Positions 42,722 to 51,598 of a stretch of 64,000 nt of DNA are shown here, piece after piece (position 1 is the first letter of the stretch; the number at the start of each line of letters is the position of its first letter). Where the stretch lies: positions 697,786 through 761,785 of the forward strand of contig NZ_MSCM01000001.1 of NCBI RefSeq assembly GCF_002954665.1, in the 5' to 3' direction. The position numbers and the translations under genes were made by a program. Below the pieces are notes generated by a model. That model was not told the DNA's origin and made no database searches. It saw only the letters and a list, made by a program, of their open reading frames with translations. The DNA comes from Polaribacter glomeratus. GTDB taxonomy: Bacteria > Bacteroidota > Bacteroidia > Flavobacteriales > Flavobacteriaceae.

Positions 42722-45169
42722 TTAAAACGTCATTCCAACTTTAAAGTTTAAAACACGTCCTGTCATGTAATTCGGAATTCCAAATTGAGTTTTAGAATAT
42801 ACATCTCTAACCCAAGTATTGGTAATAGAATTCTGAATATCGAACATATTAAAAAGTTCTAAACCTGCACTTAATTCTTTAAATTTGGATAACCAACCGG
42901 TAGAAAATTGTTTATTAGCATCCACAAAAATATAAGAAACACCTAAATCTGCACGTTTATAATCCCTTAAACGTTCTTGAAAACGGTATACATCTGCATA
43001 CGCAGGTGCGCCGCCCGGAACGCCCGTGTTGTAAACCAAATTTAAATACGCTTTTAAATCTGGTAAATTTGGCACGTAATCTTGAAATAGAATTCCAAAT
43101 TTAATTCGCTGGTCAGAAGGTCTTGCAATAAAACCTCTGTTATCTATATTTTCTTCTGTTTTTAAATACCCTAAACTTACCCAACTATCACTACCAGGAA
43201 CAAATTCTCCGTTTAAGCGAAGATCAATTCCGGTTGCAAAAGCAGTAGTTAAGTTGTCTGCTCTGTAACGAATTCTAACATTATCAATCGAATAAGCATT
43301 CACATCAGATAAATCTTTATAATATACCTCTGTTGTAAGTTTAAATGGTCTTTCCCACATTTTAAAACTATAATCCATTCCTGCCACATAATGAATCGAT
43401 TTTTGTGCTTTTACATTTACATTAACATCACCGTCAAAATTTCTTAATTCTCTATAAGATGGAGGTTGCGCGTACAAGCCGCCAGATAATCTAAATAACA
43501 TATCTTTTTCCCAGTTTGGTTTGATGGCAAATTGAGCTCTGGGGCTAATAATTGTCTGACTTTTAGATTGTATTCCGTTTCCTGTAACAGTCCAATTTTG
43601 AGCTCTAATACCAACATTATAGAAAACTTCGTGATCGTTCCAAAAAGAACGCTGATTAAATTGTACAAAACCAGAAACTCTATTGATAGCAACATTATTA
43701 TCTTTTCTGATGTTTTGATATGGCGTAATTTCGCCTTCAAAAGGTGCGTAAGGTTGATTGTTTGAGGAGTGAAAAGGAGGTCTTATAGAAAACCCTAAAG
43801 AATCAATAACTTCCCATTCTCTAATTCTGTCTTTAATATCTTCTTGCTGATATTTTGCACCAAAATTCCATTGTGTTTCACCATTTTTGATAGTTCCTTT
43901 TACTTGAATATTTGATATTAAAGCATCTAAATCATTACGAGCATGATTTAATTGCGAACCAATTCCTTGAGAAAAATCAACTTCACCAAAATTTTGAGAA
44001 CCAATATTTGCATCTACTTCACCTAAATTATAAGCGGCAGCAATATCAAAATGCTCTTCTTCTTGGGTATTGTATCTAGAAGCGGTTGTGGTTAGCGTAA
44101 AATCATCAGTTATTTTATAATCTGCGGATAAAGCTCCAAATAGTGTTAAATATTTATCTTTTTCCTGACCAGAATAAAACACAATTAATTCCAACGGATT
44201 TGCAACGGTTCCAAAACGTGTTCTTCTAGATATTGGTTGATAATCGTAATTGTTTAAAGAAAAATTTCCTAAGAAATTTAAGGATAGTTTTTCTGAGAAA
44301 TCATACGACAAAAAGGTTTGAACATCTGTAAACCTTGGTCTAAAGTTGGTTTCAATTTGCTTGCTATTTACAAACAAACTATTATCTCTATACCTAACGC
44401 CAGTAATAGTACTAAGCTTATTATTTAAAAACTGTCCTTCAAAAGTTACACTAGCGCCTAATAAACTAGCGTCTATTGTTGTGGCGGTTTCGGTAGGTTT
44501 TCTATACGTAATATCTAGAACAGATGATAATTTATCGCCATATTTTGCTTGAAATCCGCCCGCAGAAAAATTAATATTCTGCACCATATTAGAGTTTATA
44601 AAACTTAAACCTTCTTGCTGACCAGATCTAATTAAAAAAGGTCTGTAAATTTCAATTCCGTTTACATATACCAAGTTTTCATCAAAATTACCACCTCTAA
44701 CATTGTATTGCGTGCTTAGCTCGTTATTGTTATTTACGCCTGGTAAAGTCATTAAAATATTTTCTACACCAGCATTTGGACCGATAATGTTTTTTGCTTT
44801 ATTAGCGTCGATACTTGTTAATCCTTCTGCTTTTTTTCTGATATCTTTTACAACAATCTCTTTTAATTCTTCTGTTTTTAAAGTTAAAGTAGGTGAGTAG
44901 CGAATTGCATTTCTGCTAGTTGCTGTAATTATTTTTGTAAAAGTTCTGTAAGAAACATGACTAAAAATTAGCGTAATTTCTTCGTTAAAAGGAATTCTTA
45001 TAGAATAGTTTCCGTCTTTATCGGTTACATCTCCAGTATTTCCAAACTTTATAGAAACTTTTTCGATAGGTTCATTTAAATTATTTTTTATGGTACCTTT
45101 TAAGATGGTTGTTTTTTGGGCAACTAAAAAGCCAGGTATAAGCAATAATAAGAAGAGTAATTTTTTCAC
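42722..45169 (-). CDS. TonB-dependent receptor with N-terminal carboxypeptidase-regulatory-like domain
   Basis: Outer-membrane active transporter, 815 residues. Signal peptide (1-17), CarboxypepD_reg-like beta-sandwich (about 22-105, LKGTIKNNLNEPIEKVSI), plug domain (about 115-230, with IMTLPGVNNNNELSTQYNVRGG in two blocks) and a 22-strand-type barrel ending in VLNFKVGMTF, with aromatic penultimate residues. There is no SusD partner, so a siderophore, vitamin or peptide is as likely as glycan. It follows the M23 peptidase by 5 bases and is probably co-transcribed. Confidence 0.9.
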   Translation of the reverse strand: MKKLLFLLLLIPGFLVAQKTTILKGTIKNNLNEPIEKVSIKFGNTGDVTDKDGNYSIRIPFNEEITLIFSHVSYRTFTKIITATSRNAIRYSPTLTLKTEELKEIVVKDIRKKAEGLTSIDANKAKNIIGPNAGVENILMTLPGVNNNNELSTQYNVRGGNFDENLVYVNGIEIYRPFLIRSGQQEGLSFINSNMVQNINFSAGGFQAKYGDKLSSVLDITYRKPTETATTIDASLLGASVTFEGQFLNNKLSTITGVRYRDNSLFVNSKQIETNFRPRFTDVQTFLSYDFSEKLSLNFLGNFSLNNYDYQPISRRTRFGTVANPLELIVFYSGQEKDKYLTLFGALSADYKITDDFTLTTTASRYNTQEEEHFDIAAAYNLGEVDANIGSQNFGEVDFSQGIGSQLNHARNDLDALISNIQVKGTIKNGETQWNFGAKYQQEDIKDRIREWEVIDSLGFSIRPPFHSSNNQPYAPFEGEITPYQNIRKDNNVAINRVSGFVQFNQRSFWNDHEVFYNVGIRAQNWTVTGNGIQSKSQTIISPRAQFAIKPNWEKDMLFRLSGGLYAQPPSYRELRNFDGDVNVNVKAQKSIHYVAGMDYSFKMWERPFKLTTEVYYKDLSDVNAYSIDNVRIRYRADNLTTAFATGIDLRLNGEFVPGSDSWVSLGYLKTEENIDNRGFIARPSDQRIKFGILFQDYVPNLPDLKAYLNLVYNTGVPGGAPAYADVYRFQERLRDYKRADLGVSYIFVDANKQFSTGWLSKFKELSAGLELFNMFDIQNSITNTWVRDVYSKTQFGIPNYMTGRVLNFKVGMTF

Positions 45170-45174
45170 AAAAG

Positions 45175-46878
45175 CTAGTTTATTTGTTTCTTAAAGAACG
45201 TTGCAGAAAGCTCATTCGTATTTCCTGCGTTGTCTGAGACTACAATTTTAAAGATATGTTTGCTACCAACCAATTTTTTATCACTAAAATTATAGGTTAA
45301 TATGTTTTTTTTATGATTAAGTTCCATCAAAATCCATTCATCATCAATAGTTGCTCTATAGTTTTTGATATCAGAGCCAACATCAGAAATCATTACTTTT
45401 AAAGTTTCTGAATTACTGAGCCACTGTTGATCTTTAAAATATAATAATTTTATTGTAGGTTTTACTTTATCGGAAAGTAATGTGTAACTTCCTAAGGTTT
45501 TTGTTGTAGTATAGAATGTGCTGTCTTTTTTTCTTGTATATTGATATCTAGGATATCTAGAATACTCTATATTTGCAATGAATAAATGCTCTTTTTCTGC
45601 TTCTGAATAACTAGAAACATCAAAAGTTAGTGTGTAACTTTTATCTAAAGGAATTGTTGGTGTATGAATTTTAGCAATTCCATTATCAATTTTAAAATCT
45701 AAATAGATGTCTTCATAAAATGTGTTTTTAGGAAAAGCCACAGTAACATTATCAATTTTAAATTTATTAAAATTCTTTGCAATTATTTTATAATCAGTTG
45801 TATTCATCTGTTCTGTAAAAATACTATTACTTTTTGCACCTGCAACTGGTATTTTTAAGGAACTGGTATTGCCTTTAAAATCTTTAGCTATAATTTCTAT
45901 GGTATAATTAAGCGCTTCTTTAATGTCAATTTTACCATTATTTATCAAATCTTTAAAAATAGTTAGTTCGCTAGCATTTTCTTTATATGTTTTTTGATAT
46001 TTCTTTTTATATTTTTTATAGTGCTCATAATCAATAAGTAAATTTAAATACTTGCTTTCAGCAAATGAAAACTCTTCTACATCATGATAGTAAACTCGAT
46101 TGCCATTTACTAACATTTCTAAACTGAATATCCCATTTTTGTTGTTTGAATTGTTAAATCGATCAATAACATTTACGCCAAAACCAATAAGTCCACTGGC
46201 AGTAATTCTTTCTGAAGTATAAATTCCATTTTCGATATTTTTAAGCGGTATTTGAAAACTTTTTCTCTGCTGATTAACTCTTGAGTCTGTATTTAAAGCA
46301 TACACTTTTAAATCTAGAAAAGTAGGAGCAATAGTGTCATCAACTTTTAAACCGAAAAATAACGGATTGATAACATTTTCTGTGATGGTATTTCGTATTT
46401 CAAAGTGTAAATGTGGCCCACCAGATCCGCCAGTGTCGCCCGATAAAGCAATGATTTCTCCTTTTTGCACAAGAAATTCGTCTTTTTTGAAAGTTAAATT
46501 ACCAGTTTCATAACTTTCAGTTTTATATTGTACCGATTTAACATGTGTTTCAATTTTATCAGCAAATTTGCTTAAATGCCCATAAACAGTTGTAAAACCA
46601 TTTGGGTGCGTAATATAAATAGCTTTTCCGTATCCAAACTGCTGCACTTTTATTCTAGAAATATATCCGTCTGCGGCGGCTAAAACTTTTAACCCTTCTT
46701 TACTTTGTGTTTTAATATCTAAACCTGCATGGAAATGATTGCTGCGTAATTCGCCAAAAGAACCAGATAAAAGGATAGGAATCTCTAAAGGATCACTAAA
46801 ATAATTTTGGGGATATTTTTCTTGAGAAAAACATAAAAAATGAAGTAATACAAAGGATATAAGCAGTGTTTTTTTCAA
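45175..46878 (-). CDS. M23 family metallopeptidase
   Basis: Exported 567-residue protein with a signal peptide (about 1-18). The LytM/M23 domain (about residues 45-175) shows the Zn ligands in NHFHAGLDIKT and GPHLHFEIRN, with VYGHLSKF between. Behind it lies a long C-terminal region of beta-sandwich type with no clear family. It may cut peptidoglycan cross-links. It heads a two-gene unit with the TonB-dependent receptor. Confidence 0.9.
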   Translation of the reverse strand: MKKTLLISFVLLHFLCFSQEKYPQNYFSDPLEIPILLSGSFGELRSNHFHAGLDIKTQSKEGLKVLAAADGYISRIKVQQFGYGKAIYITHPNGFTTVYGHLSKFADKIETHVKSVQYKTESYETGNLTFKKDEFLVQKGEIIALSGDTGGSGGPHLHFEIRNTITENVINPLFFGLKVDDTIAPTFLDLKVYALNTDSRVNQQRKSFQIPLKNIENGIYTSERITASGLIGFGVNVIDRFNNSNNKNGIFSLEMLVNGNRVYYHDVEEFSFAESKYLNLLIDYEHYKKYKKKYQKTYKENASELTIFKDLINNGKIDIKEALNYTIEIIAKDFKGNTSSLKIPVAGAKSNSIFTEQMNTTDYKIIAKNFNKFKIDNVTVAFPKNTFYEDIYLDFKIDNGIAKIHTPTIPLDKSYTLTFDVSSYSEAEKEHLFIANIEYSRYPRYQYTRKKDSTFYTTTKTLGSYTLLSDKVKPTIKLLYFKDQQWLSNSETLKVMISDVGSDIKNYRATIDDEWILMELNHKKNILTYNFSDKKLVGSKHIFKIVVSDNAGNTNELSATFFKKQIN

Positions 46879-46969
46879 AGTATAATTATTTTTTGTGCAA
46901 AAATAGTGAAAATCATTCTTTCTATAATTTGTTAAATTTCAGTTAATTAGTAAAAAAGTGATAAAATGT

Positions 46970-46999
46970 TGTAAAGTTTCAAACAGAATGTTAACTTTG
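46970..46999 (+). promoter_or_regulatory. Promoter of the zapB-like/zapA unit
   Basis: TTG (46970-46972) and TAACTTTG (46992-46999) are 19 bases apart, a full match to TTG-N19-TAnnTTTG. The first ATG is 28 bases further on. It probably drives the ZapB-like gene, zapA and possibly 6S RNA. Confidence 0.75.
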
Positions 47000-47026
47000 T
47001 ACAGATAGTTTATTATAAAATGACAG

Positions 47027-47317
47027 ATGAATAATACACTTGAAGCAATTCATTTACTGGAAGATAAGTTAAAAAGCTTACTTTCAAATTATGAGTTTTT
47101 AAAAAATGAAAACCAAATTTTGCTTCAAAATAATACAGCATTGCAACATCAGGTTTTAGAAAGTAAGCAAGAATTAATAGCACAAAAAAAAGATTTTGAT
47201 CTATTAAAAATTGCAAAAACTATTGAAGGCAGTAGTACAAATACAAAAGATACAAAACTGAAAATAAATACATTAATTAGAGAAATTGATAAATGTATAA
47301 TTCAGTTACAAGAATAA
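47027..47317 (+). CDS. Coiled-coil protein upstream of zapA (ZapB-like)
   Basis: A 96-residue protein, almost all heptad-like helix (about residues 5-62) with IHLLEDKLKSLLSNYEFLKNENQ and further leucine repeats, then a short second helix. It resembles ZapB in size and coiled-coil content but I cannot claim homology. It lies 13 bases before zapA, so a role in the FtsZ ring with ZapA is a reasonable inference. Confidence 0.6.
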   Translation: MNNTLEAIHLLEDKLKSLLSNYEFLKNENQILLQNNTALQHQVLESKQELIAQKKDFDLLKIAKTIEGSSTNTKDTKLKINTLIREIDKCIIQLQE

Positions 47318-47330
47318 AGTTCTTTATATT

Positions 47331-47621
47331 GTGGAAAAACTAAAGATTAATATTGTAATTGCGGGTAGAACATATCCTTTAAGTGTAAATAACATTAAAG
47401 AAGAAGAAGGTATGCGCAAAGCAGCAACGGCAATTAATAAGTTAATTTCTATGTATGAGCAAAATTATGCAGTTAGCGACAAACAAGATGTTTTAGCGAT
47501 GTCTGCATTACAATTTGCATCAAAATTAGAAATGCTATCTTTAAATAAAAATGACACAAATGAAGAAGAAATAAAGAAATTAAATGAGCTTACTAATTTA
47601 GTAAGCGAACATTTAAAATAA
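47331..47621 (+). CDS. zapA: Cell division protein ZapA, GTG start
   Basis: FtsZ-ring cross-linker, 96 residues. The N-terminal beta-rich start KINIVIAGRTYPLSV and the following EEEGMRKAATAINKLI match ZapA, followed by a helix for dimerisation (about 50-95). The start is GTG (47331). It sits between the ZapB-like gene and 6S RNA, the same neighbour as in gammaproteobacteria, where ssrS follows zapA. Confidence 0.9.
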   Translation: MEKLKINIVIAGRTYPLSVNNIKEEEGMRKAATAINKLISMYEQNYAVSDKQDVLAMSALQFASKLEMLSLNKNDTNEEEIKKLNELTNLVSEHLK

Positions 47622-47645
47622 GTTCATTAAAATACATTAACAAAA

Positions 47646-47831
47646 CACTGCCTACGTTAGTAATTGTTTATTAAACTCAACACTATTCTATTATGAAGGA
47701 TGAGTCTTAACTATTAAAGCATGCCTTTTCGCTTGAACTTGTTCAGCATTATAAAAGGAAACTTAAAGAGTTAGTTAGTCCTATAAATATCATTTTGGAG
47801 TTTAAAAACCCAACTATCGTAGGCTTTTTTT
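47646..47831 (+). ncRNA. ssrS: 6S RNA (ssrS)
   Basis: The 228-base gap between zapA and rny holds a structured RNA. Its ends pair: gcctacg (47650-47656) with cgtaggc (47818-47824), extended inward by tagt/acta after one mismatch, and followed by a run of seven T. The long, mostly paired form with open centre and the position after zapA fit 6S RNA, which binds and sequesters RNA polymerase holoenzyme. I infer the family from structure and synteny; ends are approximate. Confidence 0.75.
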
Positions 47832-47849
47832 ATACCTTAAATTTAAATT

Positions 47850-49418
47850 ATGGATGGATTGATACTTCCCATTATTGTGGGAGTTTTTATAGGATTAGCA
47901 GCAGGTTTTATGATCTTTAAATCGATTGAAAAATCGAAAGGAAATAAAATACTAGACAGCACAAGAACTGAAGCAGCTTCGATTTTAAAAGAAGCAAAAA
48001 TTGATGCAGACGCTATCAAAAAAGATAAAATATTACAAGCTAAAGAAAAGTTTATAGAACTAAAATCTGAGCATGAAAAAGTGATTTTATCTAGAGAAAA
48101 AAAGATTTCTGACGTAGAAAAAAGAATAAGAGACAGAGAGTCTAAAGTTGCCTCTGAAGTTGATAAAAACATTCGTTTAAATCAATCTGTAGAGCAAAAA
48201 GAAAAAGATTACACTTTTAAATTAGAATTCTTAGAAAAGAAAGAAGAAGATCTAGATAAAATGCACAAACGTCATGTAGATATGTTAGAGCAAATTTCTG
48301 GTTTGTCTGCACAAGAAGCTAAAGTGGAACTTGTTGCATCTTTAAAAGAAATTGCAAAATCTGAAGCAATGGCTTTTGTACAAACTTCTGTAGAAGAAGC
48401 TAAATTAACAGCAGAACAAGAAGCTAGAAAAATTGTTTTAGGAACCATACAAAGAGTAGGTGTAGAACAAGCTGTAGAAAACTGTGTATCTGTTTTTAAT
48501 CTTGAATCTGATGATGTAAAAGGACGTATTATAGGTAGAGAAGGTCGTAATATTAGAGCTTTAGAAGCTGCGACTGGTGTAGAAATTATTGTTGATGATA
48601 CTCCAGAAGCAATTATTCTTTCTTGTTTTGATCCTGTTCGTAGAGAAATTGCTCGTTTAGCAATGCATAAATTGGTTACAGATGGTAGAATACATCCAGC
48701 AAGAATTGAAGAAGTTGTTAAGAAAACAGAAACTCAAATTACGCAAGAAATTATAGAAGTTGGTAAAAGAACGGTTATAGATTTAGGAATTCATGGTTTA
48801 CATCCAGAGTTGATTAAAACTATTGGACGTATGAAATATCGTTCTTCTTATGGACAAAATTTATTACAACACTCGCGCGAAGTTGCGAATCTTTGTGGAA
48901 TTATGGCATCGGAAATGGGCTTAAATGCAAAACTAGCTAAAAGAGCTGGTTTATTGCATGATATTGGTAAAGTTCCAGAAACAGAAAGCGAACTTCCTCA
49001 TGCACTTTTAGGGATGCAATGGGCAGAAAAATATGGCGAAAAAGAAGAGGTTTGTAACGCAATTGGTGCTCACCACGACGAGATCGAAATGAAGAGCTTA
49101 TTATCACCAATTGTTCAGGTTTGTGATGCAATATCAGGTGCAAGACCAGGTGCAAGACGACAGGTTTTAGATTCTTACATTCAACGTTTAAAAGATTTAG
49201 AAGAAATCGCATTTGGTTTTCCAGGCGTTCAAAAAGCGTATGCTATTCAAGCAGGACGTGAATTACGAGTAATGGTAGAAAGTGGTAAAGTAACTGATAC
49301 GAAAGCTGCAGAATTATCTTTTAGTATTTCTCAAAAAATACAAAATGATATGACCTATCCTGGACAAGTAAAGGTTACAGTAATTAGAGAAACTAGAGCT
49401 GTGAATGTAGCTAAGTAA
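47850..49418 (+). CDS. rny: Ribonuclease Y
   Basis: Membrane-anchored endoribonuclease that starts mRNA decay. N-terminal membrane helix (about 3-22), long coiled coil (about 25-190), KH domain with [20 protein letters not shown] (split about 225-250), HD domain with LLHDIGK and AHHDEIE, and a C-terminal dimer domain. Length is 522 residues, as usual. It follows 6S RNA and ends before a terminator shared with xerD. Confidence 0.96.
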   Translation: MDGLILPIIVGVFIGLAAGFMIFKSIEKSKGNKILDSTRTEAASILKEAKIDADAIKKDKILQAKEKFIELKSEHEKVILSREKKISDVEKRIRDRESKVASEVDKNIRLNQSVEQKEKDYTFKLEFLEKKEEDLDKMHKRHVDMLEQISGLSAQEAKVELVASLKEIAKSEAMAFVQTSVEEAKLTAEQEARKIVLGTIQRVGVEQAVENCVSVFNLESDDVKGRIIGREGRNIRALEAATGVEIIVDDTPEAIILSCFDPVRREIARLAMHKLVTDGRIHPARIEEVVKKTETQITQEIIEVGKRTVIDLGIHGLHPELIKTIGRMKYRSSYGQNLLQHSREVANLCGIMASEMGLNAKLAKRAGLLHDIGKVPETESELPHALLGMQWAEKYGEKEEVCNAIGAHHDEIEMKSLLSPIVQVCDAISGARPGARRQVLDSYIQRLKDLEEIAFGFPGVQKAYAIQAGRELRVMVESGKVTDTKAAELSFSISQKIQNDMTYPGQVKVTVIRETRAVNVAK

Positions 49419-49486
49419 AAGCCAATTTTAATCTTTTTATTTTTACTTTGTTTAATGTAAATAAGATAAGAAATACTTAAATAAAT

Positions 49487-49520
49487 AAAAAATCCTAACC
49501 TTTAAAAGTTAGGATTTTTT
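49487..49520. terminator. Bidirectional rny/xerD terminator
   Basis: Arms aaaaaatcctaac (49487-49499) and gttaggatttttt (49508-49520) are perfectly paired around an 8-base loop. The T-run serves rny on the plus strand and the recombinase on the minus strand. Confidence 0.92.
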
Positions 49521-50415
49521 ATTTTCTAGGATGATAGTTTTCTACAACTTCTTTTAAATAACTTGTATCTAAATGCACATACACTTCTGTAGTAGTAATG
49601 CTCTCATGACCTAACATTAGCTGTATCGCTCTTAAATCTGCACCATTTTTTAATAAATGAGTTGCAAATGAATGCCTTAATGTATGCGGACTTATTTTTT
49701 TATTTAAGTTGATTTTAACAGCCAACTCTTTTAAAATAGTAAAGATCATTTGTCGTGTTAAGCCTTTGCCTCGTCTGTTTAAAAACAAGGTATCTTCAAA
49801 ACTTTTTGCCGGCTTTAATTGACTTCTAATTTCAGCTATATAAATAGTAATATATTTTTGAGCGTTGAAATGTATGGGCACATAACGTTCTTTATTTCCT
49901 TTTCCGGTAACTTTTATAAAACCCTCTTCAAAAAATAAATCAGAAATTTTTAAAGTGATCAATTCACTAACTCGCAAACCACAACTATAAAGGGTTTCTA
50001 AAATTGTTCGGTTTCTTTCTCCTTGCGGATGACTTAGATCAATAGCAGAAATAAGTTCGTTTATTTCATCTTCGGATAAAGTATCTGGTAATTTTCGTCC
50101 AATTTTTGGTGCTTCAATTAAATCTGTAGGATTTGTTTCTCTGTAATCTTCAAAAACTAAATAATCAAAAAAACTACGCAATCCAGATATGATTCTTGCT
50201 TGACTTCTTGGATTTATTTTTTTTGCAATTGCGTAATTAAATTCCTTTACGGTAACAGCGTCAATAGAAATAGGAGTGAAGTCGATTTCATTTTCAGTCA
50301 AAAATAAGGTTAGTTTTTCTAAATCTCTAGAATAACTTTCTATTGTGTTTTTAGCTAAACCTCTTTCAATTTTTAAATACAGCTGATAATCTCTAATTGC
50401 GTTTTGCCATTTCAT
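49519..50415 (-). CDS. xerD: Site-specific tyrosine recombinase, XerD/XerC type
   Basis: Resolves chromosome dimers at dif together with FtsK. The 298-residue protein has the SAM-like core-binding domain (about 5-90) and the catalytic domain with CGLRVSELI (Arg), a Lys in GKGNKERYVP, HTLRHSFATHLL (His and Arg), LGHESITTTEVYVHLD (His and Tyr). The catalytic set is complete. Whether it is XerD or the single flavobacterial Xer cannot be told here. It is convergent with rny and divergent from aroQ. Confidence 0.9.
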   Translation of the reverse strand: MKWQNAIRDYQLYLKIERGLAKNTIESYSRDLEKLTLFLTENEIDFTPISIDAVTVKEFNYAIAKKINPRSQARIISGLRSFFDYLVFEDYRETNPTDLIEAPKIGRKLPDTLSEDEINELISAIDLSHPQGERNRTILETLYSCGLRVSELITLKISDLFFEEGFIKVTGKGNKERYVPIHFNAQKYITIYIAEIRSQLKPAKSFEDTLFLNRRGKGLTRQMIFTILKELAVKINLNKKISPHTLRHSFATHLLKNGADLRAIQLMLGHESITTTEVYVHLDTSYLKEVVENYHPRK

Positions 50416-50457
50416 TTGCTAAAAATAAAGTATATATTTACAACTTTAAAAGATTTT

Positions 50458-50871
50458 ATGAAACTAATTATCATCAACGGACCAAATTTAAATTTATTAG
50501 GAAAAAGAGAACCAGAAATTTATGGTTCTAAAACTTTCGAAGAATTTTTTAGAGAACTTCAACTAAAATTTAGAGAAATAGAATTGTCTTATTATCAATC
50601 TAATATTGAAGGCGAAATTATTGATAAACTACATGAAGTTGGTTTTGAGTATGACGGAATTATCCTAAACGCTGCTGCTTATACACATACATCTGTAGGT
50701 ATTGGAGATGCCGTAAAAGGTATTACAACGCCCGTTGTAGAATTGCATATTTCTAATGTGCATGCTCGCGAAGAGTTTAGACATCATAGTTTTATTGCGC
50801 CAGCCGCAAAAGGTGTTTTATTTGGCTTTGGTTTAAAAGGATATGAATTGGCGATTCAGAGTTTCTTGTAG
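50458..50871 (+). CDS. aroQ: 3-dehydroquinate dehydratase, type II
   Basis: Third step of the shikimate pathway, a dodecameric type II enzyme. I start at ATG 50458 (MKLIIINGPNLNLLG, 137 residues); the in-frame ATG at 50404 overlaps the recombinase start and adds an unrelated leader. Motifs: GPNLNLLGKREPEIYG with the active-site Tyr, the catalytic His in AAAYTHTSV, and HISNVHAREEFRHHS. Length is normal. Confidence 0.95.
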   Translation: MKLIIINGPNLNLLGKREPEIYGSKTFEEFFRELQLKFREIELSYYQSNIEGEIIDKLHEVGFEYDGIILNAAAYTHTSVGIGDAVKGITTPVVELHISNVHAREEFRHHSFIAPAAKGVLFGFGLKGYELAIQSFL

Positions 50872-50985
50872 TTCTAAAACTTGTTTCAAAATCTTTTAAA
50901 TAACCACAAAGTTGTAAAATTTTCTGATAATTATACAGAAACGCAAATTCAAAAAGAACTAAAAAGTTTAAATTTGAATCTTCGA

Positions 50986-51462
50986 CTAAATATATTCTAA
51001 CTTCAAAAGCATTTTAATATTTGCTCTTTTATAGTGTACGTCTTTTTCTACTTCAACTTCTTTAAAACCAATTTTTTTATATAAATTAATTGCTGGAACT
51101 AAACTTCTGTGAGAGTATAAAGTGATGCTTTTCCATTCTTTATTTTTTGCAAATTCGATACAGAAGTTCATTAATTTTAGACCAATTTTTAAACCCTGAT
51201 ATTTTGGTAAAACAGCCATTTTACTCAATTCAAAATAGGTTTTTTGATTGATAAGAGCAATAACTCCAACAATTTCATTATTGTATTTTGCAAAGAAAAT
51301 ATAACCTCCAGGATCTAAAACATATTCCTGCGGATTGCTTAAAACCAGTTCATCATAAGGTTCTACATAAAAATATTTTTCTAACCATTCCACATTTAAA
51401 CTGTAAAAGTCTTTTGCAAATTCTGGTTGATATGCTATAATTTCTAGTTTTTCTATTTCCAT
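50986..51462 (-). CDS. GNAT family N-acetyltransferase
   Basis: A 158-residue single GNAT domain. The acetyl-CoA-binding loop appears as VLPKYQGLKIGLKLM (about 95-110), preceded by the strand VGVIALI, and followed by LYKKIGF. No signal peptide. The acceptor substrate cannot be determined. A dispersed repeat lies upstream, between this gene and ftcD. Confidence 0.82.
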   Translation of the reverse strand: MEIEKLEIIAYQPEFAKDFYSLNVEWLEKYFYVEPYDELVLSNPQEYVLDPGGYIFFAKYNNEIVGVIALINQKTYFELSKMAVLPKYQGLKIGLKLMNFCIEFAKNKEWKSITLYSHRSLVPAINLYKKIGFKEVEVEKDVHYKRANIKMLLKLEYI

Positions 51463-51478
51463 AGTAAGTAAGCTGCAT

Positions 51479-51597
51479 TAGGGATTGAAGTGGAAATCCT
51501 TTTTGTGAGGTACGAACAAAAAGATTGAAAAGGAAAGCCCGACTTTTCTAAACTAAAACTTTTTCTGTTTTAGTTTAGAAAAGAATGCCCAAATAAT
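51479..51597 (+). repeat. Dispersed non-coding repeat, copy A
   Basis: Starts TAGGGATTGAAGTGGAAATCC, then a small hairpin (ctttttgt / acaaaaag), the block AAAAAGATTGAAAAGGAAAGC followed by CCGAC, a 16-bp perfect hairpin (51544-51559 with 51567-51582, core taaactaaaac), and ends TGCCCAAATAAT, 1 base before the ftcD stop codon. It matches copy B at 21634-21782 in its conserved blocks while the hairpins between them differ. No coding frame. Confidence 0.75.
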
Positions 51598-51598
51598 T

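Noticed and set aside
42722..46878. SusC/SusD polysaccharide-utilisation locus
   Set aside because: The TonB-dependent receptor has no SusD, glycoside hydrolase or sulfatase neighbour; its partner is an M23 peptidase.
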